A DNA stretch of 64,000 nucleotides from Ophioderma brevispina (Eukaryota; Echinodermata; Ophiuroidea; Amphilepidida; Ophiodermatidae), in assembly GCA_023653785.1 (NCBI GenBank), contig JAMKCH010051593.1:1-64000 (forward strand). Direction: 5' to 3'. Below are positions 11,404 to 23,235 of this stretch, in pieces. Both the position numbers and the translations under genes were made by a program. Numbering within the stretch: position 1 is the first letter of the stretch; the number at the start of each line of letters is the position of its first letter. The notes beneath the pieces are model-generated. The model saw only the letters and a program-made list of their open reading frames with translations. It was not told the origin of the DNA and searched no databases.

Positions 11404-11630
11404 TAACATTGCCATGGCATGCCATCAGCAAAATATTCATGGGGATGACAACCACGAGGTGCATCCATTATGGCAGGACAGCCTTGCACGGATGGACGGA
11501 TGCTACCGGTGAAGTGAAGTTGTGGTAGCATTGAATGGCATGCCATCAGGCAAGACTCTCCTGGGGATGACAACGCGAAGTGCTCCCTTCTTGGGAGGCT
11601 AGCCGTGCCCGATGGAATGGATGCGACGGT
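11404..11630. repeat. Direct duplication, about 121 bp, at the 3' side of the gene-like module
   Basis: CATGCCATCAG..CATGGGGATGACAACC..AGGTGCATCCATTATGG..GCCTTGCACGGATGGACGGATGC at 11418 recurs from 11539 with about 20-25% differences. It overlaps the downstream part of the minus-strand transcript and explains the overlapping short frames there. Confidence 0.65.
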
Positions 11631-12021
11631 CCTTTCCCCCGTCCCCTTTGGCCTTCTTTGGCTTAGGCAAAGCAGGTCGGGGAAAGAGCGCCGGCTCCAC
11701 TGAAGTTGATGCGCCGGGGTCTGCCCTATACCGCCTCATATCGTGCAGCAATACATGCTGTGGGCTGCCATTCGTCTTCTTCTGCTTCGCTTTTTTCTTC
11801 TCTACTTCCTCTCGCTTCCTCCAGAATTCTATCTCCTCCAGCTCCAGCTCTTCCTCGGAGCTTGTAGATTCCTCCTCTCTCTCTCGCATCCTCTCTCACA
11901 TCCTCTCAAATACTCTCTCCGCCATCTCTTCCTCGGAGGTTGTAGTTTCATCTACTCCCTCCCTCCCGAACACTATCTTGGCTAACATTTCCTTAGAGCT
12001 TGGAATTTCCATTACGTCCAT
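11599..12021 (-). CDS. Small acidic/charged ORF pair of unknown function, one in-frame TGA
   Basis: On the minus strand an ATG at 12021-12019 lies about 33-40 nt downstream of a TATAAAAGG box and opens a 41-codon frame (start MDVMEIPSSKEMLAKI) ending in TGA at 11896. The same frame continues two codons later (11889-11599, 96 codons). The TGA sits in GAGAGGATGTGAGAGAGGATGCGAGAG, where the neighbouring copy of the motif has CGA, so one C-to-T change could have split a protein of about 140 residues. The product is rich in Glu, Arg and Lys: a SEEE segment, then SSEEELELEE, a WRKREEVEKKK segment likely to form a charged helix, then a Pro/Lys-rich tail. No family is recognised. Sequencing error versus true nonsense cannot be decided here. 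A promoter-like region upstream and AATAAA downstream support a transcription unit. Confidence 0.45.
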
Positions 12022-12053
12022 TGCTAGACTGATACAGATCGCTGGCGATCGCT

Positions 12054-12062
12054 CCTTTTATA
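12054..12062 (-). promoter_or_regulatory. TATA box of the small minus-strand gene
   Basis: TATAAAAGG on the minus strand is a consensus Pol II TATA box. It is immediately followed upstream by duplicated E2F and E-box motifs, and the first ATG lies at the expected distance downstream. Confidence 0.6.
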
Positions 12063-12063
12063 C

Positions 12064-12160
12064 CCTAGCAGTTTCCCGCCACGAATCATCACGTGCCTAG
12101 CAGTTTCCCGCCACGAATCATCACGTGCCACGCGTCATGTGCGTATCACGTGACGTTATC
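12064..12160 (-). promoter_or_regulatory. Duplicated 32-bp element with E2F site and CACGTG, plus CRE-like site
   Basis: A 32-bp sequence is exactly repeated at 12064-12095 and 12096-12127. Each copy holds TTTCCCGCC (consensus E2F site) and CACGTG (E-box). Further upstream, at 12147-12156, TCACGTGACGT combines another E-box with a CRE-like TGACGT half. Exact identity of the two copies in a degraded neighbourhood suggests a recent duplication or constraint. E2F-type sites next to TATA are common in S-phase genes and in DNA-virus early promoters. Function here is inferred from motifs only. Confidence 0.6.
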
Positions 12161-12184
12161 ACCTGACAAAAGGTATGCAAAAAA

Positions 12185-12352
12185 GAAAAAGATCAAAAAT
12201 TGACTTACCTTGAGTGGGACTCGAACCTGGAAATCCGGAATCCTAGCGGGTTGGTGTAGCGTCTGGTCTTCAGTCCATCGTCTTATCCACTGCGCCATCT
12301 GATACTTACCTGAAAACTGATTGCATTTTTATAATTTTATACCTTGGAATCA
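12185..12352 (-). ncRNA. tRNA-like Pol III unit 2
   Basis: On the minus strand, TGGCGCAGTGGATAAG is a good A box, followed by GGACTGAAGACC, which looks like a tRNA anticodon loop with GAA. The exact B box GGTTCGAGTCC follows, then GGTAAGTC and T-rich runs as possible terminators. The segment between anticodon arm and T arm is about 35 nt too long, and acceptor pairing is poor. The outer flanks and the 3' half are nearly identical to the unit at 10.15-10.3 kb, while the middle differs. Best read as a tRNA-derived pseudogene or SINE-like unit duplicated with its flanks. Confidence 0.5.
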
Positions 12353-12354
12353 AA

Positions 12355-13015
12355 GTACTGGTCACGTGATGGAACCGGGTGAAATTCGCATGCAGCCGGC
12401 CTTTCACTAAAATCCAATTTTTAAGATTTGACCAAATATCTACATTTGAAAAATGGAAAAAGGCCCGGTTTCGAAAAATTGACTAAGTCCAGAGCGGACC
12501 ACTGCCTCGGTCTTTAGCGGGAAATTGGCCCTAGATCCAACAGCCATAGTTAAGGGTGAAAAAAAACTAAGTCCAGAGCGGTGGGCTTCCTTGATTTTTA
12601 GCCGGAAATCGCCGCTACATGCGTGTAACTGGTCCGCTTCGGACCACGTAGAGTATTAAGCCCCCCTATAGTATACGTTCTGGTAGCGGCCACTTAGCCA
12701 TCCGAACACCACATTCCACTGAACCACATCATAACTTAACCACAACCGACCGGCATGGGACTGCGATCAGAACCGGACAGGCCCGGTACTCTTTCATACT
12801 TTTTTTCCTTAAAAACCCTCTTTTTCAAGTTGTTTGGGAAACCGGCAGGTGGCCAAATTTTTTTTTAGTGAGCTCCGGGTGATTCCCGGGCGACAGAAGT
12901 GGTGCCGAATAACCCGCACGATGCAAACCTTAGCCTTCCCACGGCAGCGAACCTTTTCAAAACTTAGGACCACGGCACTTTTTCCCGCTCACCAAGGAAG
13001 CGCTCGCTTCTGACT
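12355..13015. repeat. Second copy of subterminal sequences at the inner edge of the array
   Basis: Contains CTAAGTCCAGAGCGGACCAC and CTAAGTCCAGAGCGGTGG..CTTCCTTGATTTTTAGC, then CCCCCCTATAGTATACG..GTAGCGGCCACT at about 12664. These match the right subterminal block (27730-27842) and the left junction block (9640-9670). The array begins directly after GACTTAGTTCATTTTGAAAGTC at about 13012. Confidence 0.6.
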
Positions 13016-16000
13016 TAGTTCATTTTGAAAGTCCAACAGCCGTTGCCCGGCTTCGTCACTGCCGTGGGCCGGCTTGGTGACTTTCACGTGTCCGGGCCAC
13101 AGGCATGTACACAGCGTAGTTTTCACCAAAAGCTACCGGTATCTTACTCCGTGAACTAGAAATCCTAAGTTTAACCTTTTCAAGTGGCCTGGCCACGGCA
13201 GCAACATTTTAAGCTGGCCATAAGGGAAAATCAACTCTTTAGTAGGGCCGAGACTACCCGTAGGTCCGCAAGAAAATGTTGGCACGTTCGGTTTTCCGGG
13301 AAACCTATGTAGGATAAGGTGTTGAAAGGTTTCATGTCTAATTTTTTAAATCCCCTATTTATAGGTCGGAGACTACCCGTAGGTCCGCAAAAAAAATGTT
13401 TGGCCAACTGTTCGGTTTTTCCGGGAAACATAGTAGGATAAGTGTTGAAAGGGTTCATACTCTAAGTTTTAGAGAGTCGTAATCATGCCCGAATTTCTGA
13501 CATAGCAAATTCCGCACAAGTCAGTTAAGTCACTGGGCCATCGCTATGAAGTTGCTCTAAGTACTACTTCATTTTGAAAAGTCACATGCCGTGGCCCGGC
13601 TACGTACATGCCGTGGCCCGGCTTGTTGACTTTTCCAACCTGGAGGGCACGGCATGTAACAGTGTATTTTTTCACAAAGCTACCGGTAATCTACTCGTGA
13701 ACTAGAAATCACTAAGATACCTTTTCAAGTTGCCTGGCCACGCAGCAAATTTTTACCGGGCCACAACGGAAATCACCTATTTAGTAGGTCAGAGACTACC
13801 CGTAGGGTCCGCAAAAAATTGTTGGCAACTGTTCGGTTTTCCGGGAATCCTATGTAGGATAAGGTGGTTGAGGGTTAATATCTAAGGTTTTAGAGCGTGC
13901 GTATCATGCCCGGTTTCTGGCAGCAAACTCGCACAAGTCATTTGAGGTTAAGTTAACGGGGCCATCGCTATGAAGTTGCCAATTATTTTCATTTTTTGAA
14001 AAGAAGTCAACATGCCGTGGCCCGTCTAGTACCTGCCGTGCCTCGGCTTGGGTGACTTTTCCCCTGGCCGGTCACGGCATGTAAACAGCGTAGTTTTCAC
14101 CAAAAGCTACCGGTAATCGACTCGTGAACTAGAACTCACTAATTTACCTTTTGTTCAAGTGGCTGGGCCACGGCAGGCACATTTTAGCCTGGCCATAATG
14201 GAAAATCAACTATTTAGTAGGGACCGGAGACTACCCGTAGGGTCCGGCAAGAAAACTGTTGGCAACTGTTCAGTTTTTCCGGGAAACCTATGTAGGAGAA
14301 GGTGTTGAAGGGTTCATGTCTAATGTTTTGTTTAAATCCCCCTAAAAAATTTTAGTAGGCCGAGACTACCCGTAGGGGTCCGCAAAAAAATGTTGGCAAC
14401 TGTTCGGGTTTCCGGGAAACCTATGTATATAAGGTGTTGAAGGGTTCATCTCTTATGTTTTAGAGAGTGCGTATCATGCCGATTTCGACCGAAGCAACTC
14501 GCACAAGTCAGTTAAGTACTGGGCCATCGCATTGAAGTTGCTGCTCCATTACTTTCATTTTTAAAAGTCAACATGCCGTTGCCCGTCTACGTGACATGCG
14601 TGGCCCCGGCTTGGTGACTTTTTCACGGGCAGGGCCACGCATTACAGTGTAGTATTTCACCCCAAAAGCTACCGGTAAATCTACTGCGTTAACTAGAAAT
14701 CACTTAAGACCTTTTCAAGTGGCCTGGCCACGGCAGCAAATTTTAGCCTGGCCATAAGGAAAATAACTATTTAGTAGGGGAGGACTACCCGTAGGGTTCC
14801 GAAAGAAAAATGTTGGCAAATGTTCGTTTCCGGGAAACCTATGTAGGATAAGTGTTGAAAGGTTAAGTCTAATTGATTTTAAATCCTATGTAGGCCGAGA
14901 CTACCCGTAGGGGGCCGCAAAAAAATGTTGGCAACTGTTCGGTTTTCGGGAACTCATAGTAGGCTCAGGTGTTGAGGGTTCATATCTAATGTTTTAGCGA
15001 GTGGTATCATGCCCGATTTCTGAAGGCAAATCGAACAAGTCAGTTAAGTACTGGCCATCGATATGAAGGGGTTGCTCTATTACTTCATTTTTGAAAAGTC
15101 AACATGCCGGGCCCCGGCTAGGTACATGCCGTGGCCCGGCTTGGGACTTTCACGTGGCAGGGCCACGGCATGTAAAACAGTGTAGTTTTCACCAAAAGCT
15201 ACGGAATCTACTCGTGAACTAGAAATCACTAAGATAACTTTTCAAGTGGCCTGGCCACGGCAGCACATTTAGCCGGGCCACAGAAAATAACCTATTTCGT
15301 AGTTCAGAGACTACCCGTAGGGTCCGAAAGAAATGTTGGCAACTGTCGTGTCGGGGAAAACCAGTAGGAATAAGGGTGGAAGGGTTAATATCTAATGGTA
15401 TTTAGAGAGTGCGTATCATGCCCGGTTTTGACAGCAAACGCACAGTCAATTGAGGTTAAGTACTGGGCCATCGCGATGAAGTTGATCACTTAGTTTCATT
15501 TTTGAAAAGTCAACATGCCGTGGCGGCTACGTACATGCCGTGGTGGAACGGCTCTGGTGAATGTTCACGTGGAAGGTCACGGCATGTAAACAGCGCAGTT
15601 TTCACCAAAAGCTACCGCGTAATCTACTCGGAACTAGAAATCACTAAGTTACCTTTTCAAGTGGCCGGACCACGGCAGCAAAATTTAACTGGCCATAAGG
15701 GAAAATCAACTATTTAGTAGGACCGGAGACTACCCGAGGGTCGCAAGAAAAGTTGGCACGGTTCAGTTTCCGGGAAAAACCTATGTAGGATAAGGTGTTG
15801 AAAGGTTCATGTCTAATGTTTTAAATCCCCTATTTAGTAGGCCGGAGACTACCCGAGGGTCCGCAAAGAAAATGTTCGCAACTGTTCGGTTTCCGGGAAA
15901 AACCTATGTAGGATAAGGTGTTGAAGGGTTCATATATAATGTTTTAGAGAGTGTGTATCATCCCGATTTCTTGAAGCCCAACTCGCACAAGTCAGTTAAG

Positions 16001-19000
16001 TACTGGGCCATCGCCTATGAGTGCTCCATTACTTATTTTTGAAAGTTAAGGCCGTGGCCCGGCTACGTCCATGCCTGGCCCGGCTTGTTTTGGTGACTTT
16101 TTACGTGGCAGGGCCACGGCATGTAAACAGTGTAGTTTTCACCAAAAGCTACCGTGGTAATCTACTCGTGAACTAGAAATCACTAAGATACCTTTTCAAG
16201 TGGCCTGGCCACGGCAGCAAATTTTAGGCCGGGCAACAACGGAAAAATAACCTATTTAGTAGGTCGGAGATACGTAGGGTCGCAAAAAATGTTGGCAACT
16301 GTTCGGTTTTCGGGAAACCTATGTAGGATAAGGTGTTGAAGGGTGATTCTAATGTTTTAGAGAGTGCGTATCATGCCCGGTTTCTGACAGCAAACTCGAA
16401 CAGTCAGTTGAGGTGAAGTAATGGGCCATCCGCTATGAAGTTGCTCAATTAATTTTGAAAAGTCAAACAGCTGGGCCGGCTAATGTACATGCCGTGGCCC
16501 GGCTTGGTCCCGACTTTCACGGGCCAGGTCACGGCATGTAAACAGCGCAGTTTGCACCAAAAGGTACCGGTAATCTACTCGTGAACTAGAAATCACGTAA
16601 TGTACCTTTCAAGTGGCTGGCCACGGCAGCAACACATTTTAGCCGAGGCCACAACGGAAAATCACCTATTTCGTAGGCCGGAGACACCCGTAGGGTCGCA
16701 AAAAAATGTTGGCAACTGTTCGGTTTCCGAGAAAACTATGTGGATTAGTGTTGAAGGGTTCATATCTAATGTTTTAGAGAGTGCGTATCATGCCGATTGG
16801 ACAGCATGTAAACAGCGTAGTTTTCACCAAAAGGCTACCGGTAATCTACTCGTGAACTAGGAAATCACTAAGTTACTTTTCAACGTGGCATGCCACGGCA
16901 GCAAATTTAGCCTGGCCATAAGGGAAAATCAACTATTTAGTAGGCCGGAGACTACCCGTAGGGTCCGCAACAAGTTGGCAACTGTCGTTTTACGAGAAAC
17001 CTATGAGGATTCGGGTGTTGAAGGGTTCCTATCTATGTTTTAGAGATGCGATCATCCCGATTTTCTGACAGCAAACTCGCACAGTCAGTTAAGTATCGGG
17101 CCATCGCTATGAAGTTGCTCAATTACTCATTTTGAAAAGTCACATGATGTGCCGTGGCCCCGGCTACGTACATGCCGTGGCCCCGGCTTGGTGACTTTTC
17201 AACGTGGCAGGGCCACGGCATGTAACGGTAGTTTTTCATCACCAAAAGCTACCGGTAATCTACTCGTGAACTAGAAATCACTAAGATACCTTTTCAAGTT
17301 GCCTGGCCACGGCAGCAACATTTAGCAAGGCCACAACGGAAAGCACCTATTTAGTAGTCGAGACTACCCGTAGGGTCCGCAAAAAATTGTTGGCAACGCT
17401 TTCGGTTTTCGGGAAACCTATGTAGATAAGTGTTTGAAGGTTAATATCTAATGTTTTAGAGAGTGCGTATCAGCCGTTGTTCTTCTGACAGCAAACTCGC
17501 ACAAGTCAGTTGATGTTAAGTACTACTGGGCCATCGCTATGAAGTTGCTCTATTACTTCATTTTTGAAAGTCCACATGCCCGTGGCCCGCTACGTACATG
17601 CCGTGGCCAGGTTGGTGACTTTTCACGTGGCAGTTCCACATCATGGAACAGCGTAGTTTCAATCACCAAAGCTCCGGTAAAAAATCTACCTTCCCCCCGT
17701 GAACTAGAAAGTCAACTAATTTAACCTTTTCAAGTGGCATGGCCACGGCAGCAAATGTTAGCCTGGCCATAAGGGAAAATCACCTATTTAGTAGCCGGAG
17801 ACTACCTAGGGTCCGCAAGAAAAATGGTTGGCAACTGTTTCGGTTTCCGGGAAACCGATGTAGGATAAGGTGTTGAAAGGAGGTTCATGTCTAATGTTTT
17901 TAAATCCCCTATTTAGTAGGCCGGAGACTACCGGTAGGGTCCGCAAAAACAAAAAATGTTTGGCAACTGTTCGGTTTCCGGGAAACCTATGTATGAATAG
18001 GTGTTTGAAAGGTTTCGTATCTAATTTTTTAGAGAGTGCGTATCATACCCGATTTCTGACAGCAAACTCGCACAAGTCAGTTAAGTACTGGCCATCGCTA
18101 TGAAGTTGCCCTATTCCTTCATTTTTGAAAGTCAACATGCCGTGGCCCGCTACGTACATGCCTGTGGCCCGGCTTGTGACTTTTCACGTGGCAGGGCCAC
18201 GGCCTGTAAACAGTGTAGTTTCAAACCAAAAGCTACCGGTATCTACTCGTGAACTATAAATCACTAAGATACTTTTCAGTGGCCTGGCCCGCAGCAAATT
18301 TTAGCCGGGCCACAAACGGAAAACTTGCACCTATTTAACGGGCCGGACACTACCCGTAGGGTCCGCAAAAAGTGTTGGCACTTGTTAAACTGTTCGGTTT
18401 TCGGAAACCTATGTAGATAATGTGTTGAAGGGTTCATATAAATGTTTTAGAGATGCGTATCATGCCCGTTCTGACCAGCAAACGCGGTCGCACGAAGTCA
18501 GTTTAGGTTAAGTCTGGGCGCATCGCTATGAAGTTGCTCAATAGTTCATTTTTGAAAAGTCAACATGCCATGGCCCGGCTACGTAAGCTGGATGCCCGTG
18601 GCCCGGCTGTGGTTACTTTTCACGTTGCATGAGGTCCCACGGCATGTAACAGCGTATTGTTCAACCAAGCTACCGGTAACTACTCGTGAACTAGCCAATC
18701 ACTAGTCCCTTTCAAGTGGCCTGGCCACGGCAGCAAATTTTAGCCTGGCCATAGGAAAAATCACTATTTAGTAGGCCGGACACTACCCGTAGGGTCCGCA
18801 AGAAAAATGTTGGCAACTGTTCGGGTTTTCCGGGAACCTATGTAGAAAGGTGTTGACAGGTTCAAATTTCTAATGTTTTAATCCCATATTTAGAGGCCGG
18901 AGACCACCCGTAGGGTCCGCAAAAAATTGTGGCCTGTTCGGTTTTCGGGAAACCGATGTAGGATAAGGTGTTAAGGGTTCATATCTACCTGTTTTAGAGT

Positions 19001-19324
19001 GCGTATCATGCCCTATTGCTGACAGCAAACTCGCACAAGTCAGTATAGGTTAAGTACTGGGCCATCGCTCTGAAGTTGCTCTATTACTTTACTTTACTTC
19101 ATTTTTGAAAGTCAACATGGCCGTGGGCCGGCTACGTAACATGCGTGGCCCGGCTTGGTGAGTTTTCACGTGGCAGAGCCACTGCATGTAACCAGTGTAG
19201 TTTTTCCCCCAAAATCTACCGGTAATCTACTCGTGAACTAGAAATCACTAAATCTGTTCAAGTGCCTGGCCACGGCAGCAAATTTTAGCCGGGCCATAAC
19301 GGAAAATCACCTATTTAGTAGGTC

Positions 19325-19625
19325 TGATGATAATAAAACAAACAACGAAAAAAAAAAAGAAAAACACTCATAAAATACGCAGAAATGAACTAGAACAAGG
19401 GATTGACGGGCATCCACCGGGATAGATAGAGAGGACCAAAGCCGCAACTACCGTAGAAAGGCAAAACGGTGAGGGGAAGCCCGTTTGGTTGGAACGGCAT
19501 GGGCGGCGGTGATGGACGACGTAGGCAAGGATGGCAGAAAAGGATCAAGCAACTATCTATCAGAGGTGAAGACTTGCGAAGGGCCCCCCTTCTTTTCCTC
19601 CCCCAAATTTTTTTTGCCCTGTTTC
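19325..19625. other. Non-satellite segment replacing part of a monomer
   Basis: The array is interrupted after CTATTTAGTAGGTC by A-rich sequence followed by about 200 bp of unrelated GC-richer DNA. It then resumes at TGTTTCGGTTTTCGG. It could be a small insertion or a mis-assembled segment. No feature within it is recognised. Confidence 0.45.
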
Positions 19626-21885
19626 GGTTTTCGGAACCTATTGGATAAGGTGTTGACGGGTAATAATCTCTATGTTTTAGAGAGTGCGTAACATCATGCC
19701 CGGTTCTGACAGCAAAACTCGCCACAAGTCAGTTGAGTTAAGTACTGGGCCATCGCTATGAAGTTGCTCAATTATTTTTTGAAAAGTCAACATGCCATGG
19801 CCCAGCTAGTACATGCCTGGCCCGGACTTGGTGACTTTTTCACGTGGCATGTCCACGGCATGTAAACACGTATTTTCACCAAAGCTCACCGGTAATCTAC
19901 TCGTGAACTAGAAATCACTAAGTTACCTTTTCAGGTGGCCTGGGGCCTGGCCACGGCAATCAATTAGCCGGCCACCGAAATCACCTATTTATAGGCCGGA
20001 GACTACCCGATAGGGTCCGCAAAAAATGTTGGCAACTGTTCGACGGTTTTCCGATAAACCTATTATCGATTAGGTGTTGAAGTGGTTGTATCATATACTA
20101 ATGTTTTAGATAGTGCGTATCATGCCCGTTTTCCGACAGCAAACTCGCACAGTCCTTTAATACTGGCATCGCTATGAAGTTGCTCTATTACTTCATTTTT
20201 ATGAAAATCAACATGGCCGTGGCCCGGCTACGTACATCCGGTGACCCGGCTTGGTGGAACTTTTCATCACGTGGCAGGGCCACGCATGTAACAGTGTAGT
20301 TTTCACCAAAAGCTGCCAGTAATCTACTCGTGAACTAAAATCACTAAGATACCTTTTCAAAATTGGCCTGCCACGGCAAGCAAATTTTTACCGGGCCACA
20401 ACGGAAAATCACCTATTTAAGATGTCGAGACTACCCGTAGGTCCGCAAAAAATGGTTGGCAACTGCTTCGGTGTTTTCGGGAAAATCCTATGTAGGATAA
20501 GGTGTTGAAGGGTTAATATCTAATGTTTTAGAGAGTGCGTATCATGCACGGTTTCTGACAGCAAACTCGCACAAGTCAATTGAGGTTAAGTACTGGGCCC
20601 TCGCTAGGACGTTGCTCAATAGTTCATTTTGAAAAAGTCAACCTGCCGTGCCCGGCTACGTACCTGCCGTGGCTCGTCTAGGTGACTTTTCACTTTTTCA
20701 CGTGGCAGGTCCACGGCATGTTAACGCGTAGTTTTGCACCAAAGCCAATAAGTAATCTACTCGTGAACTAGAAATCACTAAGACCTTTTCAAGGGCATGG
20801 CCTGCAGCAAATTTTAAGCCGTGGCCATAATGAAAATCAACTATTTAGTAGGCCGGAGACTACCCGTAGGGTCCGCCAGAAAAATGTTGGCAACTGTTCG
20901 GTTTCCGGGAAACCGTATGAGGTAAGGTGTTTGAAAGGTTCATGTCTAATGTTTTAAATCCCCTATTTAGTAGGCCGGAGACTACCGGTAGGGTCCTCAA
21001 AAAATTTTGGCACTGTTCGTTTCCGGGAAACCTATTTAGGATAAGGTGTTGAAGGGTTCAAATCTAATTTTTTAGAGAGTGCGTATCATGCCCGATGTTC
21101 TGACAGCAAACTCGCACAAGTCATTAAGGTACTGGGCCATCGCTATGAATTTGCATCTATACTTCATTATTGAATCAAAGTCAACATGCCGTGGCCCGGC
21201 TACGTACATGCCGGTGGCCCGGCTTGGTGACTTCACGTGGCAGGGGCCACGGCATGTAACAGTGGAGTTTTCACATCAACCGAAAAGCTACCGGTTATCT
21301 AATCCGTGAACTAGAAATCACTAAGATACCTTTTCAAGTGGCCTGGCCACGGCAGGCAATTTTAAGCCGGGCCACAACGGAAATCACCTATTTAGTAGGT
21401 CGGAGACTACCCGTAGGGTCCCGCAAAAAATTTTTGGCAATGTGCGGTTTTTCGGGAACCTATGTAGGATGGTGGTTGAAGGGTTATATCGAATGTTTAG
21501 AGAGTACCTATCATGCCCGGTTTCTGACAAAAAACTCGCACAAGTCAGTATAGGTTAAGTACTGGGCCATCTCTATGAATTTGTCTCAATTATTTTATTT
21601 TTGAAAAGTAACATGCCGGGCCCGCACGTACATGCCGTGGCCCGGCTTGGTGACTTTCACGTGGCAGGTTCCACGGCCATGTAAACACGTCGTTTTCAAA
21701 ACCAAAACCTACCGGTAATCTACTCGTGAACTAGAATCACTAAGTTACCTTTTCAAGTGGCCTAGCACGCGCAAGCAAATTTTCGCCTGGCCATAAAGGG
21801 AAAATCAACTATTTAGTAGGCCGGAGACTACCGGTAGGGTCCGCAAGAAAAATGTTGGCAACTGTTCGGTTTCCGGGAAAACCCT

Positions 21886-21904
21886 AAAAAAAAAAAAAAA
21901 AAAA
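21886..21904. repeat. Poly-A run inside a satellite monomer
   Basis: Nineteen consecutive A replace the usual TATGT between GGGAAACC and AGGATAAGG. No other monomer has this run, so it is an insertion or a base-calling artefact. Confidence 0.6.
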
Positions 21905-23235
21905 TTAGGATAAGGTTGTTAAAGGTTCCGTCTAAGGTTTAATCCCCTATTTAGTATGCCGTGACTACCCGTAGGGTCCGCAAAAAAAGGTTGGCCACCG
22001 TTCGGTTTTCAGGAAACCTATGTAGATAAGTTGTTGAAGGGTTCATATCTTCTGTTTAGAGAGCGCGTTCATGCCGATTTCTGACAGCAACCTCGCACAA
22101 GTCAGTTTAAGTACTGGGCCATCGCTATGAAGTTGCTCCATTACGTCATTTTTGAAAGTCAACAGCCGTGGCCCGTCTACTACAATGTGCCTTGGCCCAG
22201 GCTTGGTGACTTTTCACGTGGCAGGGCCAGGGCATTTAACGTGTAGTTTTTTCAACCAAAAGCTACCGGTAATCTATCGCTCTGAACTAAATCACTCAGA
22301 TACCTTTTCAAGTGCTGGCCACTGCACAATTTACCGGGCCACAACGGAAAATCACCTATTTAGTAGGTCGGAGACTACCCGTAGGGTCCGCAAAAAATTG
22401 GTGCCCTGTTCGGCTTTTCTGGAAACCTATGTTGCTAAGGTGTTAAGGTTAATAGTCTAATGTTTTACGAGAGTGCGTATCATGCCCTGTTTCTGACAGC
22501 AAACTCGCACAAGTCATTTGAGGTTAGTACTGGGCCATCGCTATGAAGTTGCTCAATTCATTTTTAAAGTCAACATGCTTGGCCAGCGCTACTTACAATG
22601 CTGTGCCCGCTTGGAGCCTTTCACGTGGCAGGTCCACGGCATGTAACAGCGTAGTTTTACCAAAAGCTACCGGTAATCTTACTCGTGAACTAGAAACAAC
22701 TAAGTTACCTTTTTCAGTGGCCTGGCCACGCAGCAATTTTAGACCGGTCCACACTGAAATCACCAGCCCCTATTTAGTAGGGGGCCGAGACGACCCGTAG
22801 GGTCCGCAAAAAATGTTGGCACTGTTCGGGTTTCCGAAAACCTATGTAGGATTGGTGTTGAAGGGGTTCTACTAATGTTTTTAGAGAGTGTGTATTCTGC
22901 CGGTTTCTGACAGTCAAACTCGCCAGCAGTTGAGGTTAGTAACTGGGCCATCGCTATGAAGTTGCTCTATTAGTTCATTTTTGAAAGTCCCACATGGCCG
23001 TGTCCCGCTACTGTACACTCGTGGCCCAGGCTTGGTGACTTTTCACGGGGCAGGGCCCCGGCATGTACAGCGTAGTTTTCTTCAACCAAAAGCTGCCAGT
23101 AATCTACTCGTGAACTAGAAATCACTAAGTTTACCTTTTCAAGTGGCCTGGCCACGGCAGCAACATTTTAGGCCGTCCACAACAGAAAATCACCTCTTAA
23201 TACTTAGTAGCTGAGACCTACCCGTAGGTCCGCAA

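Noticed and set aside
11612..12100. 162-codon plus-strand frame rich in Ser
   Set aside because: It is antisense to the minus-strand charged ORF, which has TATA, E2F-type sites and a downstream AATAAA in consistent orientation.
12185..12352. Functional tRNA-Phe (GAA loop)
   Set aside because: The CTGAAGA loop is right, but acceptor and T-stem do not pair and the variable region is too long, so only a tRNA-like unit is called.
15502..22800. Many 60-110 codon frames in the satellite
   Set aside because: Each covers a monomer and is broken at different points in neighbouring monomers.
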